Made by a program: the position numbers and the translations under genes. Below, piece by piece: positions 12,739 through 22,602 of a stretch of DNA of 64,000 nt. Each line of letters starts with the position of its first letter. The first letter of the stretch is position 1. The notes under the pieces are model-generated. The model did not search any database and was not told where the DNA came from. It saw nothing but the letters and a program-made list of their open reading frames with translations. The stretch comes from Mycoplasma haemofelis str. Langford 1 (GTDB lineage Bacteria > Bacillota_I > Bacilli_A > Mycoplasmatales > Mycoplasmoidaceae): NCBI RefSeq assembly GCF_000200735.1, contig NC_014970.1:806001-870000 (forward strand). Direction: 5' to 3'.

Positions 12739-13431
12739 CTAAGCCTGAACATCTTGCTGCTTTGCTTTAGTACACCAAGATAAAACTCTGGTATAAGTTG
12801 GAGAACTTATATCTCAAGCCTCAGCACTAGACTCCTCTAAGCATTTATCCATAAACGCATCCATTGTAATTTCTGAACTCTGACCATCCTTTTTAAGACC
12901 CCAAACATCACTCTTTGTTTTCTCCAGTTCATCCTTATAACTCTTTAATGCTGCGTTTCAATGAGTATCACTAAGTCCTGTAACTTTAGCCATTAACTCC
13001 CTTCCTGAAGCATTCTCATCAATCAAATCTAGAACTGTGGTATTTCTAGTGCAATATTTGATCACTTGATCATAAAGGGGATCGTTCTCGCCACCCATAT
13101 CTCTCTTACTATTATCTTCACAGGCTTTCATAAAGTCACTAGGCACATTCTCAAACCACGTATTATTTGGGGATCAACTAGAAAGATTCCAAGGATTATT
13201 CTCTTTACTCTCCAAATAGATCTTTCATCCAGACAATCAGTGACTGCTATTGGCATTTCCGGAAATCAATCTCCTACCTCTATGCTTTAAAAGCATTAAA
13301 TCTCGAAAGGAATGGGTTACTGGCTTCTCAAAGGAAGGGGATGGAGAGCCGTAAAGAAGCATTCCTCCTGCCCCTGCGGCAGATAATCCCGCTAAACCTA
13401 TAACAGGCTTAACGACTTTAGGTAGGAGCAT
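12739..13431 (-). CDS. Two-module paralog D1
   Basis: 230 aa, ATG at 13431. D-type N-terminus L-L-P-K-V-V-K-P-V-I-G-L-A-G-L-S-A. Module 1: R-D-L-M, R-R-L-I-S, N-P-W-N-L-S-S-W, F-M-K-A-C, Y-C-T-R-N-T-T-V-L-D-L. Module 2: W-N-A-A-L (second W of the W-x3-W motif replaced by Leu), D-V-W-G-L, F-M-D-K-C, S-W-C-T-K. Overlaps the end of B2 by 14 bases on the same strand. Confidence 0.88.
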
Positions 13432-14110
13432 CTTTTGTGCATCAAGAAATTACCCTCCTATAGTCGGAACCTTCAATATTGAAATACGGCTTATTTAATT
13501 CTGACTCACATTTAGTCATGAAGGAGAGAGGCACTTTCTCACTATTGTGCTTGCCTTCTCAATCACTAAGTTCCCATTGACCCTTCTGACCCGCAGAATA
13601 AGGGTTGGCTGTCTTATATTCTTTTCAAACAGCCACCCAATCAGCATTAGAAGACTCTGCATTCTCCTTAGTTAAAGCCTGTTTCCTAGGATTCTCAGAA
13701 ACCAGATCAGACATTAAGGTATCCCTAGTACAGTACTTAAGGAATAATTGATAATCCTGAGATTCCACATCCTTAACCATCTTAGTTCCTTGAGTTTCAC
13801 AAGCACTCATGAATTCGGAGGGAGCTTTTGTGGAAGCTGGGGTAGTTTCCTTAGTTCAAGTTAAAGAGAAAGGATTCTTATCTCCGGAATGAAAATCCTT
13901 TCTGTACTGCAACCACGATGCCTGTCATGAGGACTCCTCTCCTGAATCAGATTTAACTAACCTCCTTTTATTGGGATTCTTAGAAGCAAGAAGTGAAGTA
14001 ATGGATTTAGATTCGTCTTGTATTAAGAATTTGTAAGCTCCTAAAGCAGCTAAGCTGGTTCCTGATGCAGCCCCAACTGCCCCCATGGCTCCTTTGGATA
14101 ATGCGGCCAT
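13418..14110 (-). CDS. Two-module paralog B2
   Basis: 230 aa, ATG at 14110. N-terminus A-A-L-S-K-G-A-M-G-A-V-G-A-A-S-G-T. Module 1: I-T-S-L-L, K-R-R-L-V, P-F-S-L, F-M-S-A-C, Y-C-T-R-D-T-L-M-S-D-L. Module 2 has W-V-A-V-W-K-E-Y, Q-W-E-L-S-D-W, F-M-T-K-C and ends S-W-C-T-K-D-A-P-T. Its stop lies inside the D1 start region. Confidence 0.9.
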
Positions 14111-14112
14111 AT

Positions 14113-14781
14113 TTACTTAGAAATTTCGACAGTGCAGTATTTCAATAGCTGCTGGTAAAGAGGGGTGTTGGGATCATATCCCTCTGTTTCACTATTAGTC
14201 TTACACTTGTCCATAAATGCGTCAGAAGCCTCTTCCTTCTTGCTATCGGATTCTCAATTATCTAATTTCCACTCGTCCTTATCTTTACTCTGGGTAGTAT
14301 TGACTTTCTTATATGCAGACCACACGGCCTTTCATTCTGGAGTGTCCCCCTTATCCGTCTTAACTAATAACCTTCTTCCAGAATCATCTGAAATTAGGTC
14401 AGCTAATGTTGTCTTTCTAGTGCAATAGCTAATAACTTCATCATAGAGCTTAGAGGATCCTTCAATTCTGGATGCGCACCCCTTCCTAAAAGCTTCGGGC
14501 GCTTCTGCATCAGCTACCGAGCTTTCCTTTTTTCAACCTTCAATAGATCAAATATCCTTCTCCTTAGAGTTATTGGCCTCTCTATAAGCCTTCCAAGCTG
14601 CTTTTCAAGCTTCTGCAGATGAATTCTTATCCAGTAATCTCTTCTCTGGATTTTTGGATTTAATGAGCTCTGGAATGTTTGGATCCTTAGAAAGAAGATA
14701 ATTTGCCCCGATAGCAGAGCCCGTTACTCCCCCTACAGTTCCTAATCCTATTGCTGATTTCGCAGCTGTTGAAAGAGCCAT
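14113..14781 (-). CDS. Two-module paralog A2
   Basis: 222 aa. I use ATG at 14781 (M-A-L-S-T-A-A-K-S-A) because all A copies share it; an upstream alternative start in the promoter region is unlikely. Module 1 ends S-Y-C-T-R-K-T-T-L-A-D-L; module 2 ends K-Y-C-T-V-E-I-S-K. Two bases separate its stop from the B2 start. Confidence 0.9.
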
Positions 14782-14877
14782 GTTGGGTCGGCAATTATTG
14801 AGATTTTGAAAAGGTGGGCTTAACTTTTCAAATAAATACAAAGAACCCTTTAGCCTTCCTCTGTATATTCGAAAATT
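14782..14877. promoter_or_regulatory. Divergent A/C promoter region, copy 2
   Basis: 96 bases between A2 and C2 starts. A 9-bp perfect inverted repeat, TTTGAAAAG (14805-14813) and CTTTTCAAA (14824-14832), flanks a 10-base spacer. TGTATATT precedes the C2 start. Confidence 0.65.
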
Positions 14878-15582
14878 ATGGATCCGAAGATGCTAGGCCT
14901 GATGGGCGGAGTTGGGGCTGTTGGCGCGGGAGGAGCTTATCTAGCTATGACCAATCCTTTTAAAGAGGAAAAGTCTGCAGCTGATTTGCTCCAAAAAGAA
15001 GCCTTTGTAAAGCCTTTAAACAAAGATGATGCCAAATGGAATGATGCTTGAAAAAGATATAGAGATGCTCATAAGGTAACTTCCACAGGAGGTGCCAATA
15101 ACTATAAAGAGATAGATATATGAGGACTATCTAATTGGGCACAACAGAAGACACAAGAGAATGCTTTTGATGAGTTCAAGAATAAGTGCGAAGAGAAGTC
15201 TAAGTTAAAGATGGATCCGATCTCTAAGGATTATCAGGACTTTAAGAATTATTGCGCAAGACCCAAAACTATATCTGAATTAATAGGGGAAGATGATGGG
15301 GTTACTCTCCTGAGTAAATCGGGAGCCGGCGATGGTGAGCATTGAAATTCTGCATGGAAGAAATATAGGGCTTCCAATTTAAAGAGTGGAAGCTCAAGTG
15401 AATACAATAAAACTGATATTTGAACAGTTACTGGATGATCCAGCGACAAGAGCAACGGGACAGCTACAGAGAATTACAAAACTAAGTGTGAATCTCAAGC
15501 GGCCTTAGATATCGATGTATCTAAGGGGCTAAAGGATACTAACTTTGTTAATGTTAGAAATTGATGTACTAAAGCTTCTTAG
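14878..15582 (+). CDS. Two-module paralog C2
   Basis: 234 aa, not visible under the standard code. M-D-P-K-M-L-G-L-M-G-G-V-G-A membrane segment. Module 1: A-D-L-L, K-P-L-N, W-N-D-A-W-K-R-Y, I-W-G-L-S-N-W, F-K-N-K-C, Y-C-A-R. Module 2: I-S-E-L-I, W-N-S-A-W-K-K-Y, Y-K-T-K-C, N-W-C-T-K-A-S. The stop overlaps the D2 stop by four bases. Confidence 0.9.
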
Positions 15583-16265
15583 GTATGTTCTGGTTGACTA
15601 GCTTCTGTACATCAAGATAGTACTTGTTTATAAACTTCGGAATCCACATCCCCAGTTTCAAAGCTAGACTTCTCAGAACATTTATCCATAAGAGTGTTTA
15701 AAGCTTGGGGATCTTGTATCTTAATGCCCCAAACATCAGTTCCTGTAACCTCAACAGCCTTCTTATAATCCGATAAAGCGGTATTTCAACTTGGATAGGT
15801 AAATCCTTCAGCCTTAGCCATCAAGTCCCTTCCTGAGGCATTCTCCAAAATTAAATCGGAGACTGTTGTATTTCTGGTGCAGTATCTTATTACTTGAGAA
15901 TAAAGGGAATCCCCTTCTGCAATCTCCTTCTTGCTATTCTCTAAGCAAGAATCTATAAAGGAAGTAGGAACTTCCTGCTTTGGATCGAATGCTTTATTCT
16001 TAGATCAATCAGAAATACCCCAAGGATTGCTTTCCTTATTATCAGACAAATAAGCTTTCCAGCCGATAGTTCAATAATAGTGATCCTCCTTTTCGGAAAT
16101 TAACCTCTTCCCCTTATTCTTCTTTGATAGCAAATCACGGAGGGAACTAGTAACTGGTTTTTCTAATTCTGGAGTGGGTGATTTATATAACAAGACTCCC
16201 CCTACGGAAACTGCAGATAATCCTGCCAATCCCGCAATAGGCTTAGCTAACTTAGGGAGAGACAC
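15579..16265 (-). CDS. Two-module paralog D2
   Basis: 228 aa, ATG at 16265. S-L-P-K-L-A-K-P-I-A-G-L-A-G-L-S-A N-terminus. Module 1: R-D-L-L, K-R-L-I-S, N-P-W-G-I-S-D-W, F-I-D-S-C, Y-C-T-R-N-T-T-V-S-D-L. Module 2: W-N-T-A-L (Leu in place of the second Trp, as in D1), D-V-W-G-I, L-M-D-K-C, S-W-C-T-E. Overlaps the B3 stop by 14 bases, the same distance as D1 over B2. Confidence 0.88.
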
Positions 16266-16938
16266 TCTCTGTACATCAAGATATTACCTTCTTATAATCA
16301 TCTCCCTCCACATCAAAATACTCCCTCTTTAGCTCCGTTTCACACTGAGTCATAAATGAAACTGGAACTTTATTTTCACTACTCTTGTTGGGTCAATCAC
16401 TAAGCTTCCAATGATCAGCTTGGTTCGCCTTATCCTTATTTACCTTTTTATAATCCTCCCAAACTGCAACCCACTTAGAATCCTCAGTCTCATTAGCCAC
16501 TTTTACTAAAGCCTTTCTACTAGGATTCTCAACCACCAAATCTGACATTAGGGTATTCCTAGTGCAATATTTAAAGAATAACTGGTAATCCTCAGATTCA
16601 ATATCCTTCACTTTCTTAGATCCCTGAACTTCACAAGCCTCCATGAATGCTTGAGTGGCATTCTCTGAAGATACAGAGGAAGTTCCTTTACTTCAAGTTA
16701 AAGAGAAAGGATTCTTATCTGAGGAATTAAAGTCACTCCTGTACTTCTGTCAAGCAGACTTTCAAGACTCCTCAGAACCATCGTTAGATTTAATTAACTT
16801 TCTCTTTTTGGAATCAAGAAGGGAGGAGATAGTCTTAAGTTCTTCTGAAGAGCTTAATTTGTAAATTCCAAAGACCAATGCCCCAGTTCCTGAAGCGGCA
16901 CCGGCTGCTCCTGCAAGCCCTTTAGATAGTCCAGTCAT
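16252..16938 (-). CDS. Two-module paralog B3
   Basis: 228 aa, ATG at 16938, directly abutting the A3 stop codon. N-terminus T-G-L-S-K-G-L-A-G-A-A-G-A-A-S-G. Module 1: I-S-S-L-L, K-R-K-L-I, P-F-S-L, F-M-E-A-C, Y-C-T-R-N-T-L-M-S-D-L. Module 2: W-V-A-V-W-E-D-Y, H-W-K-L-S-D-W, F-M-T-Q-C, S-W-C-T-E-S-V-S-P. Confidence 0.9.
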
Positions 16939-17607
16939 CTAATCCTTAATCTCAGTGGTGCAGTATTTCAAAAGCTGTTTATAGAGTTCAGAATCAGGGT
17001 TGTGCCCTTCTACTTCGCTATTAGATTTACATTTATCCATAAAGGTATCAGGAGCATTCTCGGAAGAATGAATACTGCTTCAAGTATCTATCTTTCATGC
17101 ATCCTTACCATTAGTATGTGTAGTATCAGACTTCTTATATTCAGTCCAAACAGCTTTTCAAGCTGCTGAACCACCTCCAGATTCCTTAGCCAGTAAAGCC
17201 CTTCCAGAACTCTCCTTAACTAAATCAGCAAGTATTGTCTTTCTAGTGCAATAACTAATAACTTCATCATAGAGCTTAGATGATCCTCTAATTCTGGATG
17301 CACATCCCTGCTTGAATGTATCTGGTGCCTCTTCACTATCCTTAGAAGCTCCCGTTGTTCACCCTTCAATAGATCAAATATCCTTCTCTTTATTCTTATT
17401 GGCCTCTCTGTAAGCCTTCCAAGCTGCTTTTCAAGCTTCTTCAGATGAATTCTTATCCAGCAATCTCTTCTCGGGATTTTTGGATTTAATGAGATCCGAA
17501 ATACTTGGCCCCTTATCAAGAAGGTAATTGGCTCCAATTGCGGAGCCAGCCACTCCCCCTACAGTTCCTAATCCTAATGCAGACTTTGCTGCTGTTGAAA
17601 GAGCCAT
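16939..17607 (-). CDS. Two-module paralog A3
   Basis: 222 aa, ATG at 17607. M-A-L-S-T-A-A-K-S-A-L-G-L-G. Module 1: I-S-D-L-I, K-R-L-L, W-K-A-A-W-K-A-Y, F-K-Q-G-C, S-Y-C-T-R-K-T-I-L-A-D-L. Module 2 ends K-Y-C-T-T-E-I-K-D, and its TAG directly precedes the ATG of B3. Confidence 0.89.
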
Positions 17608-17704
17608 GCTGAGGATGACGATTATTGAGATTTTGAAAAGGTGGGCTTAACTTTTCAAATAAATACAAAGAGCTATTCTAGCTTCCTCTGTATATTTAGA
17701 GATT
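17608..17704. promoter_or_regulatory. Divergent A/C promoter region, copy 3
   Basis: 97 bases, nearly identical to copies 2 and 4. Inverted repeat TTTGAAAAG (17632-17640) and CTTTTCAAA (17651-17659); TGTATATTTA ends about 7 bases before the C3 ATG. Confidence 0.65.
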
Positions 17705-18391
17705 ATGGATCCAAAGATGCTAGGCCTAATGGGCGGAGTTGGGGCTGTTGGTGCCGGAGGGGCTTATTTGGCGGTAACTAATTCTTCTAAAGAAGGACAA
17801 CTAATATCTGAGTTAATAAGGAGCGAAGCCTTTGTAAAGCCTTTAACTAAGGATTCCAAAGATAATGCAAAGTGGGATGAGGCTTGGAAGAGATATAGAG
17901 ATACTTATAAGAACTCTGGAGATATATGAGGAATACCCAATTGAGAACAGAAGAAGGATCAAGAGAATGCTTTTGATGAGTTCAAGAATAAGTGTGAAGA
18001 GAGATCTAAGTTAAAGGTTGATTCTGAATCCAAAGAATATAAAGACTTTAAGAACTACTGCGCAAGACCTAAGACTGTATCTGAGTTGATAGGGGAAGAA
18101 GGTAAGGTTACTCTATTAAGTAAGTCTGGCAATAGTGACGGAACAGCTTGAAATAATGCTTGGGAAGTATACAGGAAGGCCAATCTTAAAGAGGGAAAGA
18201 ATAATGAATATAAGGATTCAGATACTTGAACTATAGGTGATTGAGCTACTGCTAAACAAAGTAATACAGCCACAGAGAATTACAAAACTAAGTGTGAAAC
18301 TCAGGCGGGTCTGGATATTGATGTGTCTAAAGGATTAGAGGATACTAACTTTATTAATGTTAAGAATTGATGTACTAAACCAATAAGCTAG
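17705..18391 (+). CDS. Two-module paralog C3
   Basis: 228 aa. M-D-P-K-M-L-G-L-M-G-G membrane segment; module 1 with I-S-E-L-I, W-D-E-A-W-K-R-Y, I-W-G-I-P-N-W, F-K-N-K-C, Y-C-A-R; module 2 with V-S-E-L-I, W-N-N-A-W-E-V-Y, Y-K-T-K-C, N-W-C-T-K-P-I-S. It is the only C gene that does not overlap its convergent neighbour: 44 bases separate it from B4. Confidence 0.9.
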
Positions 18392-18435
18392 ACTCTCTAC
18401 CAAAGTACGAATAGAAGGGCAGAAGCTTAACTAAT

Positions 18436-19116
18436 CTAAGAAGACTCTGTACATCAAGATATTACCTTCTTGTAATCATCTCCTTCAGTGTCATGATAAG
18501 CACGCTTTAACTCCTTATCACATCTATCCATAAAAGACACTGGAGCCTTATCTCCACTATTCTTAGTGGATCAATCAGTAAGCTTCCAATGATCCATTTG
18601 ATTAGCGGTATTAGTATTCTCCTTCTTATATTCAGCTCAAGCTGCTTTTCAATTAGCATCCTCAGACTCACTATCCTTCTTAACTAAAGCCTTTCTCTTT
18701 GAATTCTCCAGAACTAAATCTGACATTAAAGTATCTCTAGTGCAATACTTAAGGAATAACTGATAATCCTTAGATTCAGTATCCTTAACCTTCTTAGTTC
18801 CCTGAGCTTCACAAGCCTCCATGAATTCTTGTGTAGCATTCTCAGAAGCTACAGAAGAAGTACCCTTAGCTAACGTTAAGGAGAAAGGGTTGGTGTTTGA
18901 GTTATTGAAGTTCTTTCGATATTCCTGTCATGCAGTCTTCCAAGCTTCTTCGGATCCATTTTGAGATTTAATTAACTTCCTCTTTTTGGAATCAAGAAGG
19001 GAGGAGATAGTCTTAAGTTCTTTTGAAGGGCTTAATTTGTAAATTCCAAAGGCCAATGCCCCAGTTCCTGAAGCGGCACCAGCTGCTCCTGCAAGCCCTT
19101 TAGATAGTCCAGTCAC
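18436..19116 (-). CDS. Two-module paralog B4
   Basis: 226 aa, start GTG at 19116 where the other B copies have ATG. N-terminus T-G-L-S-K-G-L-A-G-A-A-G, almost identical to B3. Module 1 ends Y-C-T-R-D-T-L-M-S-D-L, module 2 ends S-W-C-T-E-S-S, shorter than the other B tails. No D gene lies downstream in this unit. Confidence 0.88.
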
Positions 19117-19118
19117 TC

Positions 19119-19790
19119 CTATTCTTTGATCTCAGTGGTACAGTATTTAAGAAGCTGTTGATAAAGTGAAACAGATGTATCGTATCCTTCTGTCTCACTA
19201 TTCGCCTTACACTTATCCATAAAGGTATTTGCAGCCTCCGGCTTTGAACTAACAGAAGTCCAATCAGTTAACTTTCAAGCATCATCTCCACTTCCATTAT
19301 GGGTAGTTCCTGACTTCTTATACTCTTCTCACACAGCCTTTCATTCAGCCGTATTTCCTCCTTCAACCTTAGTTAATAGCTTTCTCTTAGAATCGTCTCC
19401 TACTAAGTCAGCTAATACTGTCTTTCTAGTACAATATAGAACGACTTCATCATAAAGCTCAGATGATCCTGCAATTTTGGATTCACACCCTTTCTTAAAA
19501 GCTTCGGGAGCTGCTTCATCCGTCGCAGGATTCCCTTTTGTCCATCCTTCAATAGATCAAATATCCTTCTCTTTATTCTTATTGGCCTCTCTATAAGCCT
19601 TCCAAGCTGCTTTTCAAGCTTCTGCAGATGAATTCTTATCCAGTAATCTCTTCTCTGGATTTTTGGATTTAATGAGCTCTGGAATGCTGGGATCCTTATT
19701 AAGAAGGTAATTGGTTCCAATTGCGGAGCCAGCTACTCCCCCTACAGTTCCTATTCCTAATGCAGACTTTGCTGCTGTTGAAAGAGCCAT
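19119..19790 (-). CDS. Two-module paralog A4
   Basis: 223 aa, ATG at 19790. M-A-L-S-T-A-A-K-S-A-L-G-I-G. Module 1: I-P-E-L-I, K-R-L-L, W-K-A-A-W-K-A-Y, F-K-K-G-C, L-Y-C-T-R-K-T-V-L-A-D-L. Module 2: W-K-A-V-W-E-E-Y, F-M-D-K-C, K-Y-C-T-T-E-I-K-E. Two bases before the GTG of B4. Confidence 0.89.
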
Positions 19791-19887
19791 GCTGAGGGCA
19801 GCGATTATCGAGATTTTGAAAAGGAGAGCTTAACTTTTCAAATAAATACAAGGAGCTATTCTAGCTTCCTCTGTATATTTGGAGATT
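19791..19887. promoter_or_regulatory. Divergent A/C promoter region, copy 4
   Basis: 97 bases. Inverted repeat TTTGAAAAG (19815-19823) and CTTTTCAAA (19834-19842) with a 10-base spacer of changed sequence (GAGAGCTTAA). TGTATATTTG precedes the C4 start. Confidence 0.65.
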
Positions 19888-20595
19888 ATGGATCCGAAGA
19901 TGCTAGGCCTAATGGGCGGAGTTGGAGCTGTTGGTGCAGGAGGAGCTTATTTGGCGGTAGCTAATTCTTCTAAAGAAGGGCAACTAATATCTGAGTTAAT
20001 AAGGAGCGAAGCCTTTGTAAAGCCTTTAACTAAGAACGATAAAGATAATGCGAAGTGGAATGAAGCTTGGAAGAGATATAGAGATGCCCATAAGGTCTCT
20101 GCTTCAGGAAGCGAATATAAAGATAAGGATATCTGGGGATTATCTGAATGGGGTTCAAAGAGGAGTGGAAATGATGCATTTGATGAATTCAAGAATAAGT
20201 GTGAAGAGAAGTCTAGGTTAAAGGTTGATTCAGATTCCCAAGAATATAGAGACTTTAAGAACTACTGTGCAAGACCTAAGACTGTATCTGAGTTGATAGG
20301 GGAAGAAGGTAAGGTTACTTTATTAAAAAAGGATGGAAGTAATGATAGTACAGCTTGGAATGCTGCTTGAGAGGTGTATAGAAAGGCCAATTTAAAAGAT
20401 GGACAAACTAGTGAATATAAAGATCAAGATATTTGAAGCGTCCAGAATTGATCTACTGATAAGAGTAGTGCAGATGCTAAAGAGCACTACAAGACGAAAT
20501 GTGAGGAGAAGGCTAATTTAGATATTGATGTGAATCAGGGATTAAAGGATAGTAACTTTATTAATGTTAAGAATTGATGTACTAAAGCTTCGTAA
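19888..20595 (+). CDS. Two-module paralog C4
   Basis: 235 aa. I take ATG at 19888 to match the other C genes, not the TTG three codons upstream. Fewer TGA codons in the first module than in C1-C3. Module 1: W-N-E-A-W-K-R-Y, I-W-G-L-S-E-W, F-K-N-K-C, Y-C-A-R. Module 2: W-N-A-A-W-E-V-Y, Y-K-T-K-C, N-W-C-T-K-A-S. Nothing converges on it; the next gene is on the same strand. Confidence 0.9.
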
Positions 20596-20658
20596 TAGAA
20601 TTTACCTATACTTCTCTTCCTACCTATAGTAATTTAAAATTCCTTTTAAAGAAGCAAT

Positions 20659-20973
20659 ATGCCTTGCCTTAGAGGCTCTAACTTAGTAGTATGTTGTATA
20701 TTTGGAGCATGTATCTCCTTCTCGGCTAGTAGAGTAGGATGGTGATTATCTAGGCCAAGGGTGGCTCCTAGGGACTTAGGATATAAATTAGTTTCTGAAT
20801 CTTCCAATTCAGATGAAATGTATGGCCAGATCTTTGAGAAGCATAAGTTCGATTTAGGGAAGCTATTGGTTGCTGATAATAAAGATGCACTGAAAACTTT
20901 CTGCGGAAAGTGGCAAAGTAATCCTCCTGCTTGGCAGTTGGAGAACGTTATTAAGTACTGTACTGTCCCTTAG
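20659..20973 (+). CDS. Short single-module relative (104 aa)
   Basis: 104 aa, ATG at 20659. A Cys-rich N-terminal hydrophobic segment (V-V-C-C-I-F-G-A-C-I-S) is followed by one module only: W at 34-35, F-C-G-K-W, and a C-terminal I-K-Y-C-T-V-P. The G-A-C in the hydrophobic part could act as a lipobox, but the spacing from the N-terminus is only fair. It resembles I/M modules more than C. Confidence 0.7.
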
Positions 20974-20987
20974 AAGTAGGTAGTTAT

Positions 20988-21536
20988 CTACTTACTTACC
21001 TGACTGGTTGACTGAGTCTTAGATGGATCATATGTACAGTATCTAACTGTAGATCTGAAGGCAAAGGTATCTTCACTTAGATCTGCATATAGATCATAGT
21101 GACGCTTACATGCTTCAAGAAGCTTACTTTGATCGGTGGTTGTGGTTGTCTCAACTCCTAGGAATTGCTTGTAATAGGATGAGTCCTTGTGCTTGTCGTT
21201 ATTGATTTGAGTTTGAGTACTATCTTCTATAAATGAGTAACCTCTGGCTACTAGCTTGCTTCTAATATCATTCTTTAGAACGCAGACTGAGAAGTACTTG
21301 GCAATAGTTCCTGACTTAGAGTAGCCAAACTTCCTACCTTCATGCTCCTGACATCACTTCTCATTCTCTGGGGTAATAAGCTTACTCTTATTACCTAAGT
21401 CCTTAATAAGAATATATCCCCCCGTCCTAACTCTACTTTCTATAGTCTCATTCTTATCCGATAATACAGAACCAGAAAGAACTGATACGAATCCAGTAGC
21501 TATTCCTATTGCAAATCTACTTAAATTAACTAGCAT
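20988..21536 (-). CDS. Divergent two-module paralog (182 aa)
   Basis: 182 aa, ATG at 21536, overlapping the end of the gene at 21526 by 11 bases. A short hydrophobic N-terminus, then R-V-R-T-G-G-Y-I-L-I, K-W-C-Q-E and S-V-C-V-L-K, then a second module with L-L-E-A-C-K and V-R-Y-C-T-Y. The R-x-G-Y-x-(L/I) element recalls the I-type genes. It contains a short poly-Thr run. Confidence 0.75.
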
Positions 21537-22602
21537 TGCTTCGTCTCTTAGAATTACAGAAATTTAATAGCATCTCAAAAGCCTTATCAACATCTTTCTG
21601 ATCTAGAAATTCCCATACTTGATTATAGATATCATCAGGATATCTATCTCTCTTCTCTAATTCTAGATGGTCAGCTAAATAGAGAAGCTTAGTTATCTTC
21701 TTAGGATTCTCAGAAGGAACGGTATGCTCTGCAACTGCTTCCAATATATTTTCATCATTAAATAAATAATTAGTCTTCATGAACCAAGCACCCACAGGCC
21801 CATGAAGTACTTTATAACTGGGAAAGGAAGTTATTCCTAGCTCCCTCCCAGCTATCTCTATCAATTCCTCCTTCTTAAACTCTTTACATATATCGTGATA
21901 AAGAGCTGCAATATAGGAGTTATATCTAAGCTCGGCATCCTCTAACTCTATAGTCTCATTTATCTTTTGAATAGCTCCAGCTACTCTTAGAGAATGCTTA
22001 AATCGAGTGGGGGAGAGATACTTCTTGATCCTCTTAATTGCACACTCACTAGACTTATTCACATACTCTTGAACTAAGGGAGGGAAAGTATCTCCATCCA
22101 TCTCGAATATGGATGAATTAGCTAACTTATTTAATTCAGGAGTATTAGCTATCAATATTGGATGTTGCATAACTAAAGGCATTCTCTCTAGTATCTCCTT
22201 GTGCTCAGGAAGCACATAGAGAACTAGTTGTACCATAGAGAGGATATAGACTAGCTCTTGGGAAGACCTTAGAACTTCAAATTCTCTTGAATCTAGAAGA
22301 AGGTATAAGTCGGCATTCTTATGCTTAGCCTTCTGTTCTTGAATTCTGTAGCATAAGGAAGGACTCTCCTTCTCAAAGGAATTCCCATCAATTACATACC
22401 TAGGAGTAGGAGAGTTAGGAATAGAAGCTCCCAAGAGAGCTATCTTCTCTTCCCTTTGAAATATACGATCCCCAGATGATTTAGGGAAGTATCCAAATAC
22501 TATGGTATCTGGAGTTACTAGATCCCTAGCCTTCTCTACTAAGGAAAGCTTGTAATTACTAATCGGTTCAAAGTCGTCAAATACCAGAAGGATATTCGAC
22601 AT
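21526..22602 (-). CDS. nadD: HD-domain (YqeK-like) protein with degenerate NadD-like N-terminal half
   Basis: 358 aa. Mycoplasmas carry a fused protein with a nicotinate-nucleotide adenylyltransferase domain followed by a YqeK-type HD hydrolase. Here the HD half (about 195-345) is intact: H203, H236-D237, H267, H293 and D311. The N-terminal half keeps the fold-like start F-D-D-F-E-P-I, but the catalytic H-x-G-H is replaced by S-N-Y-K, so adenylyl transfer is doubtful. The gene symbol marks the family, not proven activity. It starts directly after the ptsG stop codon. Confidence 0.75.
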   Translation of the reverse strand: MSNILLVFDDFEPISNYKLSLVEKARDLVTPDTIVFGYFPKSSGDRIFQREEKIALLGASIPNSPTPRYVIDGNSFEKESPSLCYRIQEQKAKHKNADLYLLLDSREFEVLRSSQELVYILSMVQLVLYVLPEHKEILERMPLVMQHPILIANTPELNKLANSSIFEMDGDTFPPLVQEYVNKSSECAIKRIKKYLSPTRFKHSLRVAGAIQKINETIELEDAELRYNSYIAALYHDICKEFKKEELIEIAGRELGITSFPSYKVLHGPVGAWFMKTNYLFNDENILEAVAEHTVPSENPKKITKLLYLADHLELEKRDRYPDDIYNQVWEFLDQKDVDKAFEMLLNFCNSKRRSNAS

